The notes under the pieces are model-generated. The model did no database searches. It saw only the letters and a list, made by a program, of their open reading frames with translations, and was not told the origin of the DNA. The position numbers and the translations under genes are program-made. Positions 52,752 to 62,671 of a DNA stretch of 64,000 bases are shown here, one piece after another (positions within the stretch are counted from its first letter, which is position 1; every line of letters begins with the position of its first letter). Source of the DNA: Verrucomicrobiales bacterium (lineage in GTDB: Bacteria > Verrucomicrobiota > Verrucomicrobiia > Verrucomicrobiales > DEV007). Location of the stretch: contig JARGOP010000010.1 in the NCBI GenBank assembly GCA_029233965.1, forward strand, positions 40,768-104,767, in the 5' to 3' direction.

Positions 52752-53978
52752 ATGCAGGAAGCAGCCCCCCGGAAAAAACGCCGCGTCAACGTTCGCACTC
52801 CCGAAGTGATGGAGCGCGTCCAGGCTGAAGTCGCCAGCCATTACGAGAGTTCTATCGTTGAGCGGGTCAAATCCCTGGATGGCGTCCTTACGATCGGGAA
52901 CACCACGATCCGCCTCGCGAAGCAGTTCGGGTTTTGCTACGGCGTTGAGCGCGCTATTGATCTCGCCTACGCGTCGCGGCGGGTCTTCCCGGACAATCGT
53001 ATTTTCCTTATCGGTGAAATTATCCACAATCCTGAGGTGAATCGTCAGCTCGAGGACATGAAAATCGTGTCCCTTCCCTGGAGGGAGATGGATGACCAAT
53101 ATGACGATCTCGGGGAAGACGATGTGGTGATCGTTCCCGCGTTTGGAGCCCCGATTTCGTTCATGGACAAAGTCGAATCCCAGGGTTGCCTTACGGTGGA
53201 TACAACCTGTGGAGACGTCATGAAGGTCTGGAAACGGGTCCGCGGATTTGCGAAAGCGGGAGTGACTTCCATTATTCACGGGAAGGCGGATCATGAAGAG
53301 ACCCGTGCCACGGCCTCACGTGCCGCCGGGGACGATGGAAAAGGGGGGTATCTGATCGTCCTGACACTCGAGGACGTCGATTTTGTCTGCGACTACATTC
53401 GGGACGGAGGGGATCGCGAACTGTTTTTCCAGCGGTTCGAAGGACGAATGTCTCCCGAATTTGATCCGGACGTTCACCTTCGGCGGGTCGGAGTTGCGAA
53501 TCAGACAACGATGTTGAAGTCCGAGACTGAGGAAATTCAACGGCGGGTCAGGGTTGCGATCGAAGCACGGGACGAAGGTTCCGATGAAAACTTTCTGGTT
53601 TTCGACACCATTTGTGGCGCAACTCAGGAGCGGCAGGATGCGCTTTTTGAGCTCCTCAAGCACGAGATGAACATGCTCATCGTGGTCGGGGGATACAACA
53701 GTTCCAACACCACGCACCTCGTTGAGATTGGTGAGAAAGAGTTGCCGACATTTTTCATTCGGAGTTCCGAATGCCTTGTCTCTCTAGAGGAGATTGTTCA
53801 CTACGATCTTCATCAGGAGGAAGAAGTGACGAGCTACTCGGAAGTCTTTGAAAAGCAGACGGAGGTTGTAGTCGGGATTACGGCAGGCGCGTCTTGTCCC
53901 AGCAACCTGATCGAAGACACCATTGTGAAAGTCTTCGCATTGCGTGGCGTGTCTGAATCTGCTGTTCGCGAGGCCTGA
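52752..53978 (+). CDS. ispH: 4-hydroxy-3-methylbut-2-enyl diphosphate reductase
   Basis: The last enzyme of the MEP isoprenoid pathway. The 408 residues are the long plant/cyanobacteria-like form, about 90 more than E. coli. The iron-sulfur ligands are C62 (FGFCYGVERA), C153 (VDTTCGDV) and C382 (GASCPSNLIEDT). The first ~45 residues are extra. It converges with the DUF3482-type GTPase gene, with a 3-base gap. Confidence 0.95.
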   Translation: MQEAAPRKKRRVNVRTPEVMERVQAEVASHYESSIVERVKSLDGVLTIGNTTIRLAKQFGFCYGVERAIDLAYASRRVFPDNRIFLIGEIIHNPEVNRQLEDMKIVSLPWREMDDQYDDLGEDDVVIVPAFGAPISFMDKVESQGCLTVDTTCGDVMKVWKRVRGFAKAGVTSIIHGKADHEETRATASRAAGDDGKGGYLIVLTLEDVDFVCDYIRDGGDRELFFQRFEGRMSPEFDPDVHLRRVGVANQTTMLKSETEEIQRRVRVAIEARDEGSDENFLVFDTICGATQERQDALFELLKHEMNMLIVVGGYNSSNTTHLVEIGEKELPTFFIRSSECLVSLEEIVHYDLHQEEEVTSYSEVFEKQTEVVVGITAGASCPSNLIEDTIVKVFALRGVSESAVREA

Positions 53979-53981
53979 TTT

Positions 53982-55445
53982 TCAGCGGAAGATAGTTTTG
54001 CTCTCCGGATAGAGGGTGCTAAAGACTTCGATCAGGAGCGGTCGGATTTGCCTTTCGAGTGGCTTTTGGAGTTCTCCCGGCTCCGAGCCGATGCCACCTT
54101 TCTTCCAGATCTTACTCCACGATCCCCGGTCGGCCTCGAGTTTTGCTTTGACCAATTCCTGCCATCGACCGGGATTGTTAACCGGGTCCTGCCAGGAACC
54201 ACGACCCCGACCGTAGTGGGAGATCGCGAGATAGAGCATGATGATGGTTTCCACCTGATTCATGAAATGCACTTCGGACCAGCGCACCATGTTCCGGCCC
54301 GCCTGGGTCAGGTTGAAGCCGTAGGCAAGCGAGAAGGTCGTTGCCCCTCCGAGGAGCATTCCGACCAAAGCGCCACCTCCAAAAGTCATACCTCCGGAAA
54401 TGAGATCAGCGGAGAGCCCCCCGACCAGGCCGCTGACGGCTCCGCCGAAGGTGGCGAGCAATGACTCCTGAACGCTGCGTTTGATACTGAACTTATCGCC
54501 TGAGGCCGCTTCCAGTCGCGAAGCGGTTTCTCCATCGAGTCCATGGAGGGAAATGAGGGAATTAATCGTCTTTTGAGTTTCCGCAGCGAGCCGCTCGTAC
54601 ATCCGCTTCTGAATTTCCTCGAGTTCCTTGCGGTGCTCTTTGCGATCAAGAATCTGTTTTTTGACCTTTTCTAGAAGCCCCTCTTCCGGAAGGGGTTCGA
54701 TATCACTGAGTGAAAACTGCGCCAGTTGGGCGATTTTCTCGACCGACTGATCAAAGATCTCCAAATTGCGTTCCAGCCAGGCTTTCCGGAGGTGCTTTGC
54801 CGCTTTTCGCTTTCTTCCCTCAAGCACTTCAGCTGCCTTACCGAGAATGTCGTGCTCCTGTGTCCAGCTGCGGGTGAAGGCGTCGAGCGTGGAAACGCTT
54901 TTCACGATCGGGTATTTCGAGAGGTGGGCCCGCCACTCCGCCTCGTTGAGTCGGTCCTGTGTTTCATCCGGCGCACCGGTTTGATTCAGAAACACGAGAA
55001 CCGGTTTCCCAATCCATTCGATCACCTCGATCTCAAGGTCGACATAAGTGAGGGCATGAGGGGATTGTGAAGCGTCAACGAGGTAGAGGACGACATCGGC
55101 ATCTGATTGCACATTTCGAACGGCCTCCTGGCTGCACCACAGCGATTTGTCCTGTGCGCGATCCCAGACCTGATGCAGGATCCAGCCGACAGGGTTTTTG
55201 CTGGAGCGGAGTCGTTTCGCGAGTTTGGCGAGATTGGAGCCAAATCCCGGGGTGTCCCACAGTCGCGCGAGATAGCCATCGGATTCGATGAGGGTAAAGG
55301 ATTCCGGAATGACGGTGACATGAGCACTGTCGGCGACTTCCCCCACGTCACGGCGCAACAGGGTGCGCGCGAGGGCGGTCTTTCCCACGTTGGTGTGCGA
55401 GATGAGACTGAGGACAACTTCCTGATCAGACTGATTTTCACTCAT
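53982..55445 (-). CDS. DUF3482-type GTPase with membrane hairpin
   Basis: A 487-residue protein. The GTPase domain has G1 HTNVGKTAL (about 17-25), G3 DTPG (64-67) and G4 NQTG (about 155). It resembles the DUF3482 GTPases, whose N-terminal motif is GHTNVGKTSL; here Ser replaces the first Gly. After a helical region a Gly-rich hydrophobic hairpin (about 330-385, SGLVGGLSADLISGGMTFGG) suggests membrane insertion. The start overlaps the stop of the DUF2868 gene by four bases (ATGA), so the two are translated together. Confidence 0.82.
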   Translation of the reverse strand: MSENQSDQEVVLSLISHTNVGKTALARTLLRRDVGEVADSAHVTVIPESFTLIESDGYLARLWDTPGFGSNLAKLAKRLRSSKNPVGWILHQVWDRAQDKSLWCSQEAVRNVQSDADVVLYLVDASQSPHALTYVDLEIEVIEWIGKPVLVFLNQTGAPDETQDRLNEAEWRAHLSKYPIVKSVSTLDAFTRSWTQEHDILGKAAEVLEGRKRKAAKHLRKAWLERNLEIFDQSVEKIAQLAQFSLSDIEPLPEEGLLEKVKKQILDRKEHRKELEEIQKRMYERLAAETQKTINSLISLHGLDGETASRLEAASGDKFSIKRSVQESLLATFGGAVSGLVGGLSADLISGGMTFGGGALVGMLLGGATTFSLAYGFNLTQAGRNMVRWSEVHFMNQVETIIMLYLAISHYGRGRGSWQDPVNNPGRWQELVKAKLEADRGSWSKIWKKGGIGSEPGELQKPLERQIRPLLIEVFSTLYPESKTIFR

Positions 55446-56896
55446 GGCGTTGAGGTTGCTTCAGAGGGGTTCGAAGTCGTCGTCATGAGGAACGCAACGT
55501 TGACCGTTGCGAAGAGATTCTCCCACGCTTTTTTGCGGGCCTCCTGTCTTTCCCCGGCATCAGGGAGCGAGAGCATTTTCCTGTCGAAGGAAGTCGTCTC
55601 GAGAAGAGCGAATCGAACAGGGTTCTCTGACTGATTCGACAGGGTTTGGTAGAGTGTCAGGTGCGTCTCTTTCTCCGGGGTGGAGGAGAGCTCAAACAGG
55701 GGGATGACTTCCCCCTCGAGGCCCGGGACGGGTTCCTCTTCTTCGCCGAAGGAAACTGCTGCCATCCAGTTGACTTCGATCGGTTTTTCAAAATGCTCTT
55801 CAAGGGCCCGGAGAATCTGGCGCCGCGCTCCGTCGGATGGGCTCACGGGATAGGGGACCAAGCTGACGGTGAGGGAACTGCCCGTCGATACAGCAAGAAG
55901 ATGATCGTAGTAGTCCGGCGAAACTTCACGGAATGGCAGGGTGTGTTCAAGGCGGCTCGCTTTCACCCTCCAGAAAAATCCTAACAGGGCCCGCGGGATC
56001 ATGACAAAAAGCGCAATCGTGATCGCATACCAGTGAATCCATCGCGCTGCATTTTCGCCCGCCATCTCGAATTCATTGGCTTGCCAATGAATCTTGTCGA
56101 GTGCTTCCACCGAAGGGATTGCCTCACCCGTGAGAGCGCTGGCCGGTCCGAGGATCAAGTTCAGGAACGGCCTGAGTTGTGCGCTGTCTGCAAAGAAGGT
56201 ACTCTCCCAAACTGCGCGATATTCGTTCGCGAGTCCTTTGACATACATTCCTGCAATGGCTGCGGCAGCGAGGACCATGGCCGTTGTGTGGAGAATCGAT
56301 TTCAGCCTCGCGCCGATCGCCGGCGCATTCAGTGTTCTCCATCGTTTCTCGAAGATGCCCCTCGCGCCTTCCAGGGTAGTTCTCTCCGTCGAATCCGGGG
56401 CGGGACCGTGGGGAAGTGATGGCTGTAAAAGATCGACGAGCGCAGCCATTTTCCCTCCTTCCCTCAAAGATGGCTTCTTTCTCAAAAGAAGGGCGATCTC
56501 GCGGAGATAAACGACCAGGCTCCAGAGCATGATGCCAAGCAGCGGGAAAGATAGAATGTTGATCCGCTTTTCCGGACCGAGTTCGTTGGTGAGAAACCCG
56601 GCAACGGCGGCGAGGACGAACAGCCCGAGGGCAAAGAGCCCAAGTCGATGTTTTGAGGGCATTGGATTGGCCCATTTGCCAGCCTCCGGAAATCGCGAAG
56701 TCAACCGGATCAGAAGGGTCTCCGCCCGGCGGGAAAGAAAGACATTCTCTTCCCCGGTTCCGACTTTCTCGGGAAGTGGTGCCCCTGCATTGGATGCCGC
56801 CTCGCGGTAATCGGAGTCGCTGAGGAGCGACCGGGTTTCATCGGATTGCTCGATGGCCTGGAGTACCATAATTCTGCGAATATCTTCCGATTTCAT
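55442..56896 (-). CDS. DUF2868-type membrane protein, partner of the GTPase
   Basis: A 484-residue protein with at least four membrane segments (LFALGLFVLAAVAGFLTNEL, ILSFPLLGIMLWSLVVYL, ILHTTAMVLAAAAIAGMYV, WIHWYAITIALFVMIPRALL) and a soluble C-terminal half. I chose ATG 56896; a TTG at 56917 would overlap the ruvC stop by four bases. It matches what I know as DUF2868, which often neighbours DUF3482 GTPases. The stop overlaps the GTPase start, so they are co-translated. Role unknown. Confidence 0.8.
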   Translation of the reverse strand: MKSEDIRRIMVLQAIEQSDETRSLLSDSDYREAASNAGAPLPEKVGTGEENVFLSRRAETLLIRLTSRFPEAGKWANPMPSKHRLGLFALGLFVLAAVAGFLTNELGPEKRINILSFPLLGIMLWSLVVYLREIALLLRKKPSLREGGKMAALVDLLQPSLPHGPAPDSTERTTLEGARGIFEKRWRTLNAPAIGARLKSILHTTAMVLAAAAIAGMYVKGLANEYRAVWESTFFADSAQLRPFLNLILGPASALTGEAIPSVEALDKIHWQANEFEMAGENAARWIHWYAITIALFVMIPRALLGFFWRVKASRLEHTLPFREVSPDYYDHLLAVSTGSSLTVSLVPYPVSPSDGARRQILRALEEHFEKPIEVNWMAAVSFGEEEEPVPGLEGEVIPLFELSSTPEKETHLTLYQTLSNQSENPVRFALLETTSFDRKMLSLPDAGERQEARKKAWENLFATVNVAFLMTTTSNPSEATSTP

Positions 56897-56913
56897 GCCG
56901 GGGCGAAGTGCGG

Positions 56914-57438
56914 TCAAAGGGAGGAAGGTTGATCTGCGATGGCGGTGACCCGGCCGGGGTCTTTCGCGTAGAAGTGAGCCATCCCGATGGCAAGGGCATC
57001 GGCGGCGTCCGGAGGCGGGGTTTCGGTGAGCCCAAGGAGAGCTCGAATCATGAAGGCGACTTGCTGCTTGTCTGCAGCTCCTTTTCCGACCACGGCCTGC
57101 TTCACCCGTTTCGGGGCGTATTCGAAGACTTCCAGGCCGTGTTCCGCGGCCGCAATGATCGCGGCGCCACGTGCGGCTCCCATTGTGATCGCCGTCTTGA
57201 AGCTTTGCACATAGATAATACCCTCAACCGCACAGACTTCCGGGCGATGCTCACGGATCACCTCGTTCAGTTGTTCACGAATGGAGATGAGACAGCCGGA
57301 TTGCCGAAGCTTCGCCGCATTGCTGATCACCCCGTAGGTTACCGCACGGTAGACCGGCTTGCGACCTGCCTCCTGAAAGCACTCGATGACAGCGTAGCCG
57401 GTTTTCCGCAAAGCGGGGTCGATGGAAAGAACACGCAC
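56914..57438 (-). CDS. ruvC: Holliday junction resolvase RuvC
   Basis: A 174-residue endonuclease that cuts Holliday junctions with RuvAB. Catalytic residues are D7 (LSIDPAL), E72 (CAVEGIIYVQS) and the two Asp near the end (DAADALAIGMAHF). It lies 84 bases after the SurA-like gene and leads into the DUF2868 gene. ruvA and ruvB are not in the window. Confidence 0.95.
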   Translation of the reverse strand: MRVLSIDPALRKTGYAVIECFQEAGRKPVYRAVTYGVISNAAKLRQSGCLISIREQLNEVIREHRPEVCAVEGIIYVQSFKTAITMGAARGAAIIAAAEHGLEVFEYAPKRVKQAVVGKGAADKQQVAFMIRALLGLTETPPPDAADALAIGMAHFYAKDPGRVTAIADQPSSL

Positions 57439-57522
57439 AGACCGAAGTTACACCGAAATTTGCGAGAGGCACCCGTTTCGTGAAGATGACCAAAGATGCC
57501 CCGGCAACCGATCGAGTTCGGA

Positions 57523-58518
57523 TCAGTAGATTCTGACGTTGGCGTCACGACGGAGTTTCGTGAGCCAGGTTTCGAGCTTCTTCTGCTGCTTTTCCACCGT
57601 GAGGCGCTTGTCCACATCCTCCTTTAGCTCATCAAAAGAAGGAACCTTCTGGCCGACACGACTCTCCACCTTGATGATGCGCCAGTGCGTGCCGTCGTCC
57701 ATGGGTGGGCTGACCTGACCCGGGCCCATCGAATAGGCTGCCTGGGTGAGGCCTGAATTCAGCTGATTCCGTCCGATCACGCCGACATAGCCACCTTTGT
57801 CCGCAAAGCTGTCCGCCGAATACTCCTTGGCGATCGCGCCGAAATCTGCCCCGCTACGCAGGCTGCTCTGCACCTTATTCAGGATCGCCTCCTGCTGAGA
57901 AGCAGAACTGTCGGGCGTTTCCTTTGGAATCGAGATGATACGGATCTTGGGCTGGCCGTCGCTGGCGAAGTCGCCTTTGATTTCCTCATACTTACGACGC
58001 AGCTCCCACGGCGTGTTTGGAATGGCGTCTTTCCCGGTCTTTTCCGAGCGGATCGCCTGGACCGCAATATTCTCCTCCTGAACATCACGGAACTGTGAAA
58101 TGGTCATACCGCTCTTGCTCAACTCGGCGAGAAATTTGTCGTAGTCCCCCCCAAAGCGGCCATTAACGAAGCGATTCACAGACTCATCAACATATTGCTC
58201 CTTAATGACCCCGCCCATTTTTTTGAATTCCGAGAGAATCAGTTTCCGGTCGATCAAATCATCGAGCGCGCGCTCCTCCATTTTACGGATTTCGCGCTCT
58301 GCTTCGGAGCGTCCCACCATGCCGTTGTTGCCCATGATCCATACCTGTACCTGAGTCCGGACTGCCTGATCGACCATGTTCTGCGTGATCGGCTCCCCGT
58401 TCACGACCGCTTTGAGCTGGTTCAGAACAACAGGTTCCGCACGGGCGGCAGAAAGACCGGCCACGAGGAGGGTTCCGATCAGAATCAATGAATGAAGGAG
58501 TGATTTCTGAAGAATCAT
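57523..58518 (-). CDS. SurA-like periplasmic peptidyl-prolyl isomerase
   Basis: A 331-residue chaperone/isomerase. ATG 58518 (MILQKSLLHSLILIGTLLVA) gives a signal peptide ending near AARA. The N-terminal helical domain (LKAVVNGEPITQNMVDQAV) is of SurA type. One parvulin domain (IRIISIPKETPDSSASQQE to HWRIIKVESRVG) is visible. It should help outer-membrane protein folding. It lies 38 bases after mfd. Confidence 0.88.
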   Translation of the reverse strand: MILQKSLLHSLILIGTLLVAGLSAARAEPVVLNQLKAVVNGEPITQNMVDQAVRTQVQVWIMGNNGMVGRSEAEREIRKMEERALDDLIDRKLILSEFKKMGGVIKEQYVDESVNRFVNGRFGGDYDKFLAELSKSGMTISQFRDVQEENIAVQAIRSEKTGKDAIPNTPWELRRKYEEIKGDFASDGQPKIRIISIPKETPDSSASQQEAILNKVQSSLRSGADFGAIAKEYSADSFADKGGYVGVIGRNQLNSGLTQAAYSMGPGQVSPPMDDGTHWRIIKVESRVGQKVPSFDELKEDVDKRLTVEKQQKKLETWLTKLRRDANVRIY

Positions 58519-58556
58519 GAGCAATGCGTCTTTAAGGGACTGAAGTGCAGGTCGAC

Positions 58557-61500
58557 CTATAAGTCTAGGACCCAGTCGAGGGCGGACTCAAGCCATTCCT
58601 CCTCGTCGTCCCCGATTAAACGCGGGAATTTGCCGTTTATTTGAATGTATTTCCCGTTTTTGCTGAGTTTCAGCTTCCGGTCCTGAATTTCAATCGAACT
58701 GCAACCCTTGAGCGCAGCGCGGATTTTCACCTCGGTGCAAATGAGGAGATTCTCCACCGGGGGCGGAATGCGGCCGAAGCGGTCGGCCCAGATTTCTCTC
58801 AACCGGTCCAGATCTTCCACCCTGCTGGATTCCGCAAGTTCGCGATAGGCTGTGATGCGAAGTCTCGCTTCCGGCATGTAGTGGCCGGGGATGAAGGCGG
58901 GAAGGCAGTGATCGGGCGACTTCTGGTAGTGAGACTCGTTCGTACAGAGGAAATCGATGTGGAAAGAGGCATCGATCCGATCGCCGACAGGTTCGCCTTT
59001 CAGTTTTCCGACCGACTGCTTGAGAAGCTGGCAGTAAAGATCGAAGCCGATTGCGGCGATGTGTCCGCTTTGCTGCGTTCCGAGAAGATTGCCCGCTCCC
59101 CGGATTTCGAGGTCGCGCATCGCGATTTTGAAGCCTGCCCCCAGCGACGAGTATTGCTTGATCGCATTGATGCGCTTTCTCGCGTCGCCCACCGTCAACA
59201 TGTCCGGGGGCAGCATGAGATAGGCATAGGCCCGCCTGTCAGCGCGTCCGACCCGTCCGCGGATCTGATAGAGATCGGCGAGACCAAAACGATCCGCCCG
59301 ATCGATCATGATCGTGTTAGCGTTCGGGATATCGACGCCGCTTTCAATGATGGTTGTGCAGACGAGAACATCGAATTCGCCTTTGATGAAACGGGACATG
59401 ACATCCTCCAGTTCTTCATCTCCCATCTGCCCGTGCCCCACCTCAACCTTTGCGCCGGGGACGAGGTCTTCGATGCGCCGTTTCATTCCCCGGATCGTTT
59501 TCACCCGGTTGTGCAAAAAGAACACCTGCCCCTGTCGGGCGAGTTCCTTCTCAATGGCCGAGCGAATGATGCGTTCGTCGTAGGGGCAGATTGTCGTTGC
59601 GACCGGGCGGCGGCTTGCCGGGGGAGTGTCGATGACAGACATTTCACGAACGCCCATCATCGAAAGGTAGAGGGTCCGCGGAATGGGCGTGGCCGAGAGC
59701 GTGAGGACATCGACGAAGCGCCAAAGCTCCTTGAATCGCTCCTTGTGCGTCACACCGAAGCGTTGCTCCTCATCAACCACGACGAGGCCGAGGTCCTTAA
59801 AAACAACATCTTTGGAAATGATCCGGTGGGTTCCGATCACGATATCGACATTTCCGGTGGCCAGATTCTGCAGGGTCTGACGCTGTTCCGCCGTCGTTCG
59901 ATACCGGCTCAGGGTCTCGATCTTCACGGGGAAGTCAGACATCCTTTCCCGGAAATTCAGATAGTGTTGTTCCGCCAGTACGGTCGTCGGCACCAGCATG
60001 GCGACCTGTTTTCCGGACATGACCGCTTTGAAAGCCGCCCGGATCGCCACCTCTGTTTTTCCGAAGCCGACATCGCCACAGATGAGCCGATCCATGGGGC
60101 GGGGACTTTCCATGTCGTGTTTCGCGTCCTCGATCGCGCGCAACTGATCCGGGGTTTCTTTGTAAATAAAGGCATTTTCAAATTCCCACTGCCATTTGTT
60201 ATCGGGGGGGTGGGCAAAGCCGCGGTGCGATTCCCGTTCGGCCTGGATCGAAAGCAGCCGCGCTGCGTAATCCATGATCGAGTTTTCGGCGTTCTTCCGC
60301 AGTCGCGACCAGCGTTTGTCTCCGAGTTTCGAGAGCCTCGGCGCCTTCTTTCCGGACCCGATGTATCTCGACACGAGATGAGCCTGTTCCAACGGGACAT
60401 AGAGGCGGGCCTGCTCATCGTACTCGATTTCCAGGACCTCTTCGGTTCCGTCAGGTGTGTCCTTCGATTTGATGCCCCGGAATTTCCCGATCCCGTAATC
60501 AATATGAACGACAAGATCGCCGTAGTTGTATTCGCGAAGGCTGCTGACCTGCTGGCTGGACTCCCGCTCTTTGGCGAGCCGGTAGCGACGCTGCACTCTC
60601 TGATTCTGATATCGGCCGAAAATTTCGGCATCGCTGAGCACTGCGATTTTCGCATCCGGGATCGTGAAGCCCCGACTCAGGTTACCGATGACCGGCTTGA
60701 GAAAACCGTCGTCCCAGGCATTCTCGAAAACGAGCTCCGCGAAACGCTCTTTTTCCCCGTCGGAATGGAACGCCATGAGGACATTCCATTTCTCCTTCCG
60801 CCAGTCCCGGAGTTGTCGGGAAAATTCGTCCCGTCTTGCCTCCTGAAGAATGAAGTCACCGGCCCCGAATTCGCCGAGAGGATTGTCGTAGCAGGCGCCG
60901 GAAAAGTCTTCCGCTTCACCCCGTTCAGGGGAGGCGACTCCGGAAGAAAGGATGACGTGAGCCAGTTCGGTTTCGCACTCCACCGCGATGACGAGATCTG
61001 ACTCTCCGAGGTAGTCAGAGATCCGTCCGCTGTGCTCCAAATTCGCTTCGCTCAGGAGAATGTCGCAGCTCTCCACCTTGCGGATTGAAGTTTGAGCGTC
61101 GACGTCGAATTCGCGAATAGATTCAATATCCTGATCGAAAAGCTCGATGCGGACGGGATGCAGCGCCTGCCAGGAAAAAACATCCACAATGCCGCCGCGC
61201 AGGGCGTACTGCCCCCGCTGGTAAACCTGAGCTTCCTGATCATAGCCGGCCTCCTCCAGGGATTCAGCCAGCTTCGCGAGGTCGAGTTGATCCCCGACCT
61301 TGATGAGTTCCGCCTGCCTCGAGAGGGTCCCCGGGGGCGGGGCGACTTCATCGAGAGCGTCACGGGTCAGGACAATAATCGGCCCTTCCAGGGCGAGGAT
61401 CGATTCGTGCAGTTCTTTGAGCACGGCAAGGCGTTCGGCAGCGGATTCCGGATCAGGTAAGGACTCTTCGAAGCCCGCCCATTCATACTCCGGAAGAAAA

Positions 61501-61784
61501 AGAGCCGACTCTCCCCAGGAACCGAGCTCGGTTTGCATAACCTCCTGCGCTTTCACGTGGGGACAGACCACCCAGATTGCGGCATCCGGCTTTCCTGACT
61601 CACGAAAGGCATTGATGACAGACGCCACGTAAAGCGGTTGGCCGGCTTCCGAGACATGATCAAAGCAGCTTGGATTCTCGGGCGTGGCAAGACCCACCCC
61701 GCGCAGGCCTGAAAACAAGGCGGGACTGCGGTTCAAGGAAGGGATCAAGGCATCGAGAGCCTCATTCTGAGTCAGGTTTTTCAA
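58557..61784 (-). CDS. mfd: Transcription-repair coupling factor
   Basis: A 1075-residue translocase that removes stalled RNA polymerase and recruits UvrA. The UvrB-like N-terminal part is followed by the RNA-polymerase-interacting domain ([20 protein letters not shown]). Walker A is [16 protein letters not shown], the DEEQ box is [11 protein letters not shown], and motif VI is [15 protein letters not shown]. The C-terminal TRCF domain is present. It is divergent from the zinc-ribbon gene. Confidence 0.96.
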   Translation of the reverse strand: MKNLTQNEALDALIPSLNRSPALFSGLRGVGLATPENPSCFDHVSEAGQPLYVASVINAFRESGKPDAAIWVVCPHVKAQEVMQTELGSWGESALFLPEYEWAGFEESLPDPESAAERLAVLKELHESILALEGPIIVLTRDALDEVAPPPGTLSRQAELIKVGDQLDLAKLAESLEEAGYDQEAQVYQRGQYALRGGIVDVFSWQALHPVRIELFDQDIESIREFDVDAQTSIRKVESCDILLSEANLEHSGRISDYLGESDLVIAVECETELAHVILSSGVASPERGEAEDFSGACYDNPLGEFGAGDFILQEARRDEFSRQLRDWRKEKWNVLMAFHSDGEKERFAELVFENAWDDGFLKPVIGNLSRGFTIPDAKIAVLSDAEIFGRYQNQRVQRRYRLAKERESSQQVSSLREYNYGDLVVHIDYGIGKFRGIKSKDTPDGTEEVLEIEYDEQARLYVPLEQAHLVSRYIGSGKKAPRLSKLGDKRWSRLRKNAENSIMDYAARLLSIQAERESHRGFAHPPDNKWQWEFENAFIYKETPDQLRAIEDAKHDMESPRPMDRLICGDVGFGKTEVAIRAAFKAVMSGKQVAMLVPTTVLAEQHYLNFRERMSDFPVKIETLSRYRTTAEQRQTLQNLATGNVDIVIGTHRIISKDVVFKDLGLVVVDEEQRFGVTHKERFKELWRFVDVLTLSATPIPRTLYLSMMGVREMSVIDTPPASRRPVATTICPYDERIIRSAIEKELARQGQVFFLHNRVKTIRGMKRRIEDLVPGAKVEVGHGQMGDEELEDVMSRFIKGEFDVLVCTTIIESGVDIPNANTIMIDRADRFGLADLYQIRGRVGRADRRAYAYLMLPPDMLTVGDARKRINAIKQYSSLGAGFKIAMRDLEIRGAGNLLGTQQSGHIAAIGFDLYCQLLKQSVGKLKGEPVGDRIDASFHIDFLCTNESHYQKSPDHCLPAFIPGHYMPEARLRITAYRELAESSRVEDLDRLREIWADRFGRIPPPVENLLICTEVKIRAALKGCSSIEIQDRKLKLSKNGKYIQINGKFPRLIGDDEEEWLESALDWVLDL

Positions 61785-61963
61785 AGAGCGGCAAACTAAA
61801 GCAAAGCGTCGGGATAAAAACCCGAATTCGCCCGCAATTTATCGAGACAGTTACGGTTTTGTCGGTGCGAGTGCCCCCGATTTCTTGCAGGGATGCGTCC
61901 CGGAGATGGGAAAAGTCGCCTAAATTTCCCGAAAATTACTGATTCCTTTCTAAAAATTATGAG

Positions 61964-61977
61964 AAAATTGCAATTTT
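61964..61977. repeat. Perfect 14-base palindrome in the mfd / zinc-ribbon gene gap
   Basis: AAAATTGCAATTTT in an AT-rich stretch between mfd and the gene at 62022. It may be an operator or simply AT-rich sequence. Confidence 0.3.
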
Positions 61978-62021
61978 GTAATTTCATTCTTGCAAAAGGA
62001 AGTCCTCAGCGTATTTTTACC

Positions 62022-62264
62022 ATGCATATGGCAAAGGAAGACACCGCTTTAGCTGACCGCGCGAAACGCGCTCGTCGTATCGTAAAAAACCCCACTCTGT
62101 ATAAAGTCTGCATGGGTTGTGACTCGATTGTTGCCTCGAAGGTGAACATTTGTCCTAACTGCCACGCCTATCGCTTTGAAATCGGCGAAGACTTCGTCGT
62201 GGCTCAGGCCAAGGCACTCTCCACACGCGAGCAGAACTCCGTTGTGGCGGAAGACTTGATGTAA
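62022..62264 (+). CDS. Small zinc-ribbon protein
   Basis: An 80-residue protein with two CxxC pairs, VCMGCDS and CPNCHAY, separated by about 12 residues, a zinc-ribbon pattern. The N-terminus is basic (RAKRARRIVKN) and the tail acidic. ATG 62022 is used; ATG 62028 two codons later is equally possible. Similar short zinc-ribbon proteins are common in this phylum, but no function is known to me. The tRNA-Tyr gene follows 98 bases on. Confidence 0.78.
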   Translation: MHMAKEDTALADRAKRARRIVKNPTLYKVCMGCDSIVASKVNICPNCHAYRFEIGEDFVVAQAKALSTREQNSVVAEDLM

Positions 62265-62362
62265 CGGCATCAATTCCTGCCGGGATAAGAATTTCCTTGC
62301 AAACGGCGAACTTCCCGCCACCTTACCGACCTCGCTGATTTCCCGAAACCAGCGAACCTTTT

Positions 62363-62444
62363 GGGTAGATTCCGGAGCGGTCAAACGGGGCAGACTGTAA
62401 ATCTGCTGGCTATGCCTTCGAAGGTTCGAATCCTTCTCTGCCCA
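62363..62444 (+). tRNA. tRNA-Tyr (anticodon GTA)
   Basis: An 82-nucleotide type II tRNA. The acceptor stem GGGTAGA / TCTGCCC pairs (one G-T wobble), with discriminator A at 62444. The anticodon stem GCAGA / TCTGC holds loop CTGTAAA with anticodon GTA (62397-62399). A long variable arm (62407-62419) fits Tyr. The T-arm GAAGG-TTCGAAT-CCTTC is perfect. No CCA is encoded; ACTTTCA follows. Its 3' end overlaps a repeated att-like sequence. Confidence 0.95.
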
Positions 62445-62447
62445 CTT
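62429..62447 (+). repeat. att-like direct repeat, copy 1 (in tRNA-Tyr 3' end)
   Basis: AATCCTTCTCTGCCCACTT, overlapping the T-arm and acceptor end of tRNA-Tyr. An identical 19-base copy sits at 62593-62611. This is the expected att core of an element using tRNA-Tyr. Confidence 0.75.
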
Positions 62448-62449
62448 TC

Positions 62450-62488
62450 AAAGCCCCTCAGCCTAGCTTGTCTAGGTTGAGGGGCTTT
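62450..62488 (+). terminator. Likely terminator after tRNA-Tyr
   Basis: A long stem (AAAGCCCCTCA...CCTAG / CTAGG...TGAGGGGCTTT, about 17 pairs with one wobble) with loop CTTGT. The T-run after it is short (TTTGACGTT), so strength is moderate. Confidence 0.65.
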
Positions 62489-62592
62489 GACGTTATGGGA
62501 GAAGAAGGATGAAGAACGAAGTTCGAGTGCTTATGATCGCGAAGCGATTCAGACTTCCGAGCCAAGGGCTCGCAACCTGCGCAGCCGCAGGC

Positions 62593-62611
62593 AATCCTTC
62601 TCTGCCCACTT
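62593..62611 (+). repeat. att-like direct repeat, copy 2
   Basis: Exact 19-base copy of the tRNA-Tyr 3' end, 164 bases downstream and 60 bases before the integrase gene. The sequence before it (CCTGC...GCAGG hairpin) differs from the tRNA. It may mark an end of an older or neighbouring insertion. Confidence 0.7.
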
Positions 62612-62671
62612 CCTTTACTATCAGGGACTTACGCAGAGTGTATGTCAGTTGGTTGACGTCCTTCCCTGGAC

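Noticed and set aside
58641..61001. A 786-residue plus-strand frame opposite mfd
   Set aside because: It lies wholly within mfd, has no recognisable domain and its codon pattern is that of the complement of a GC-rich gene.
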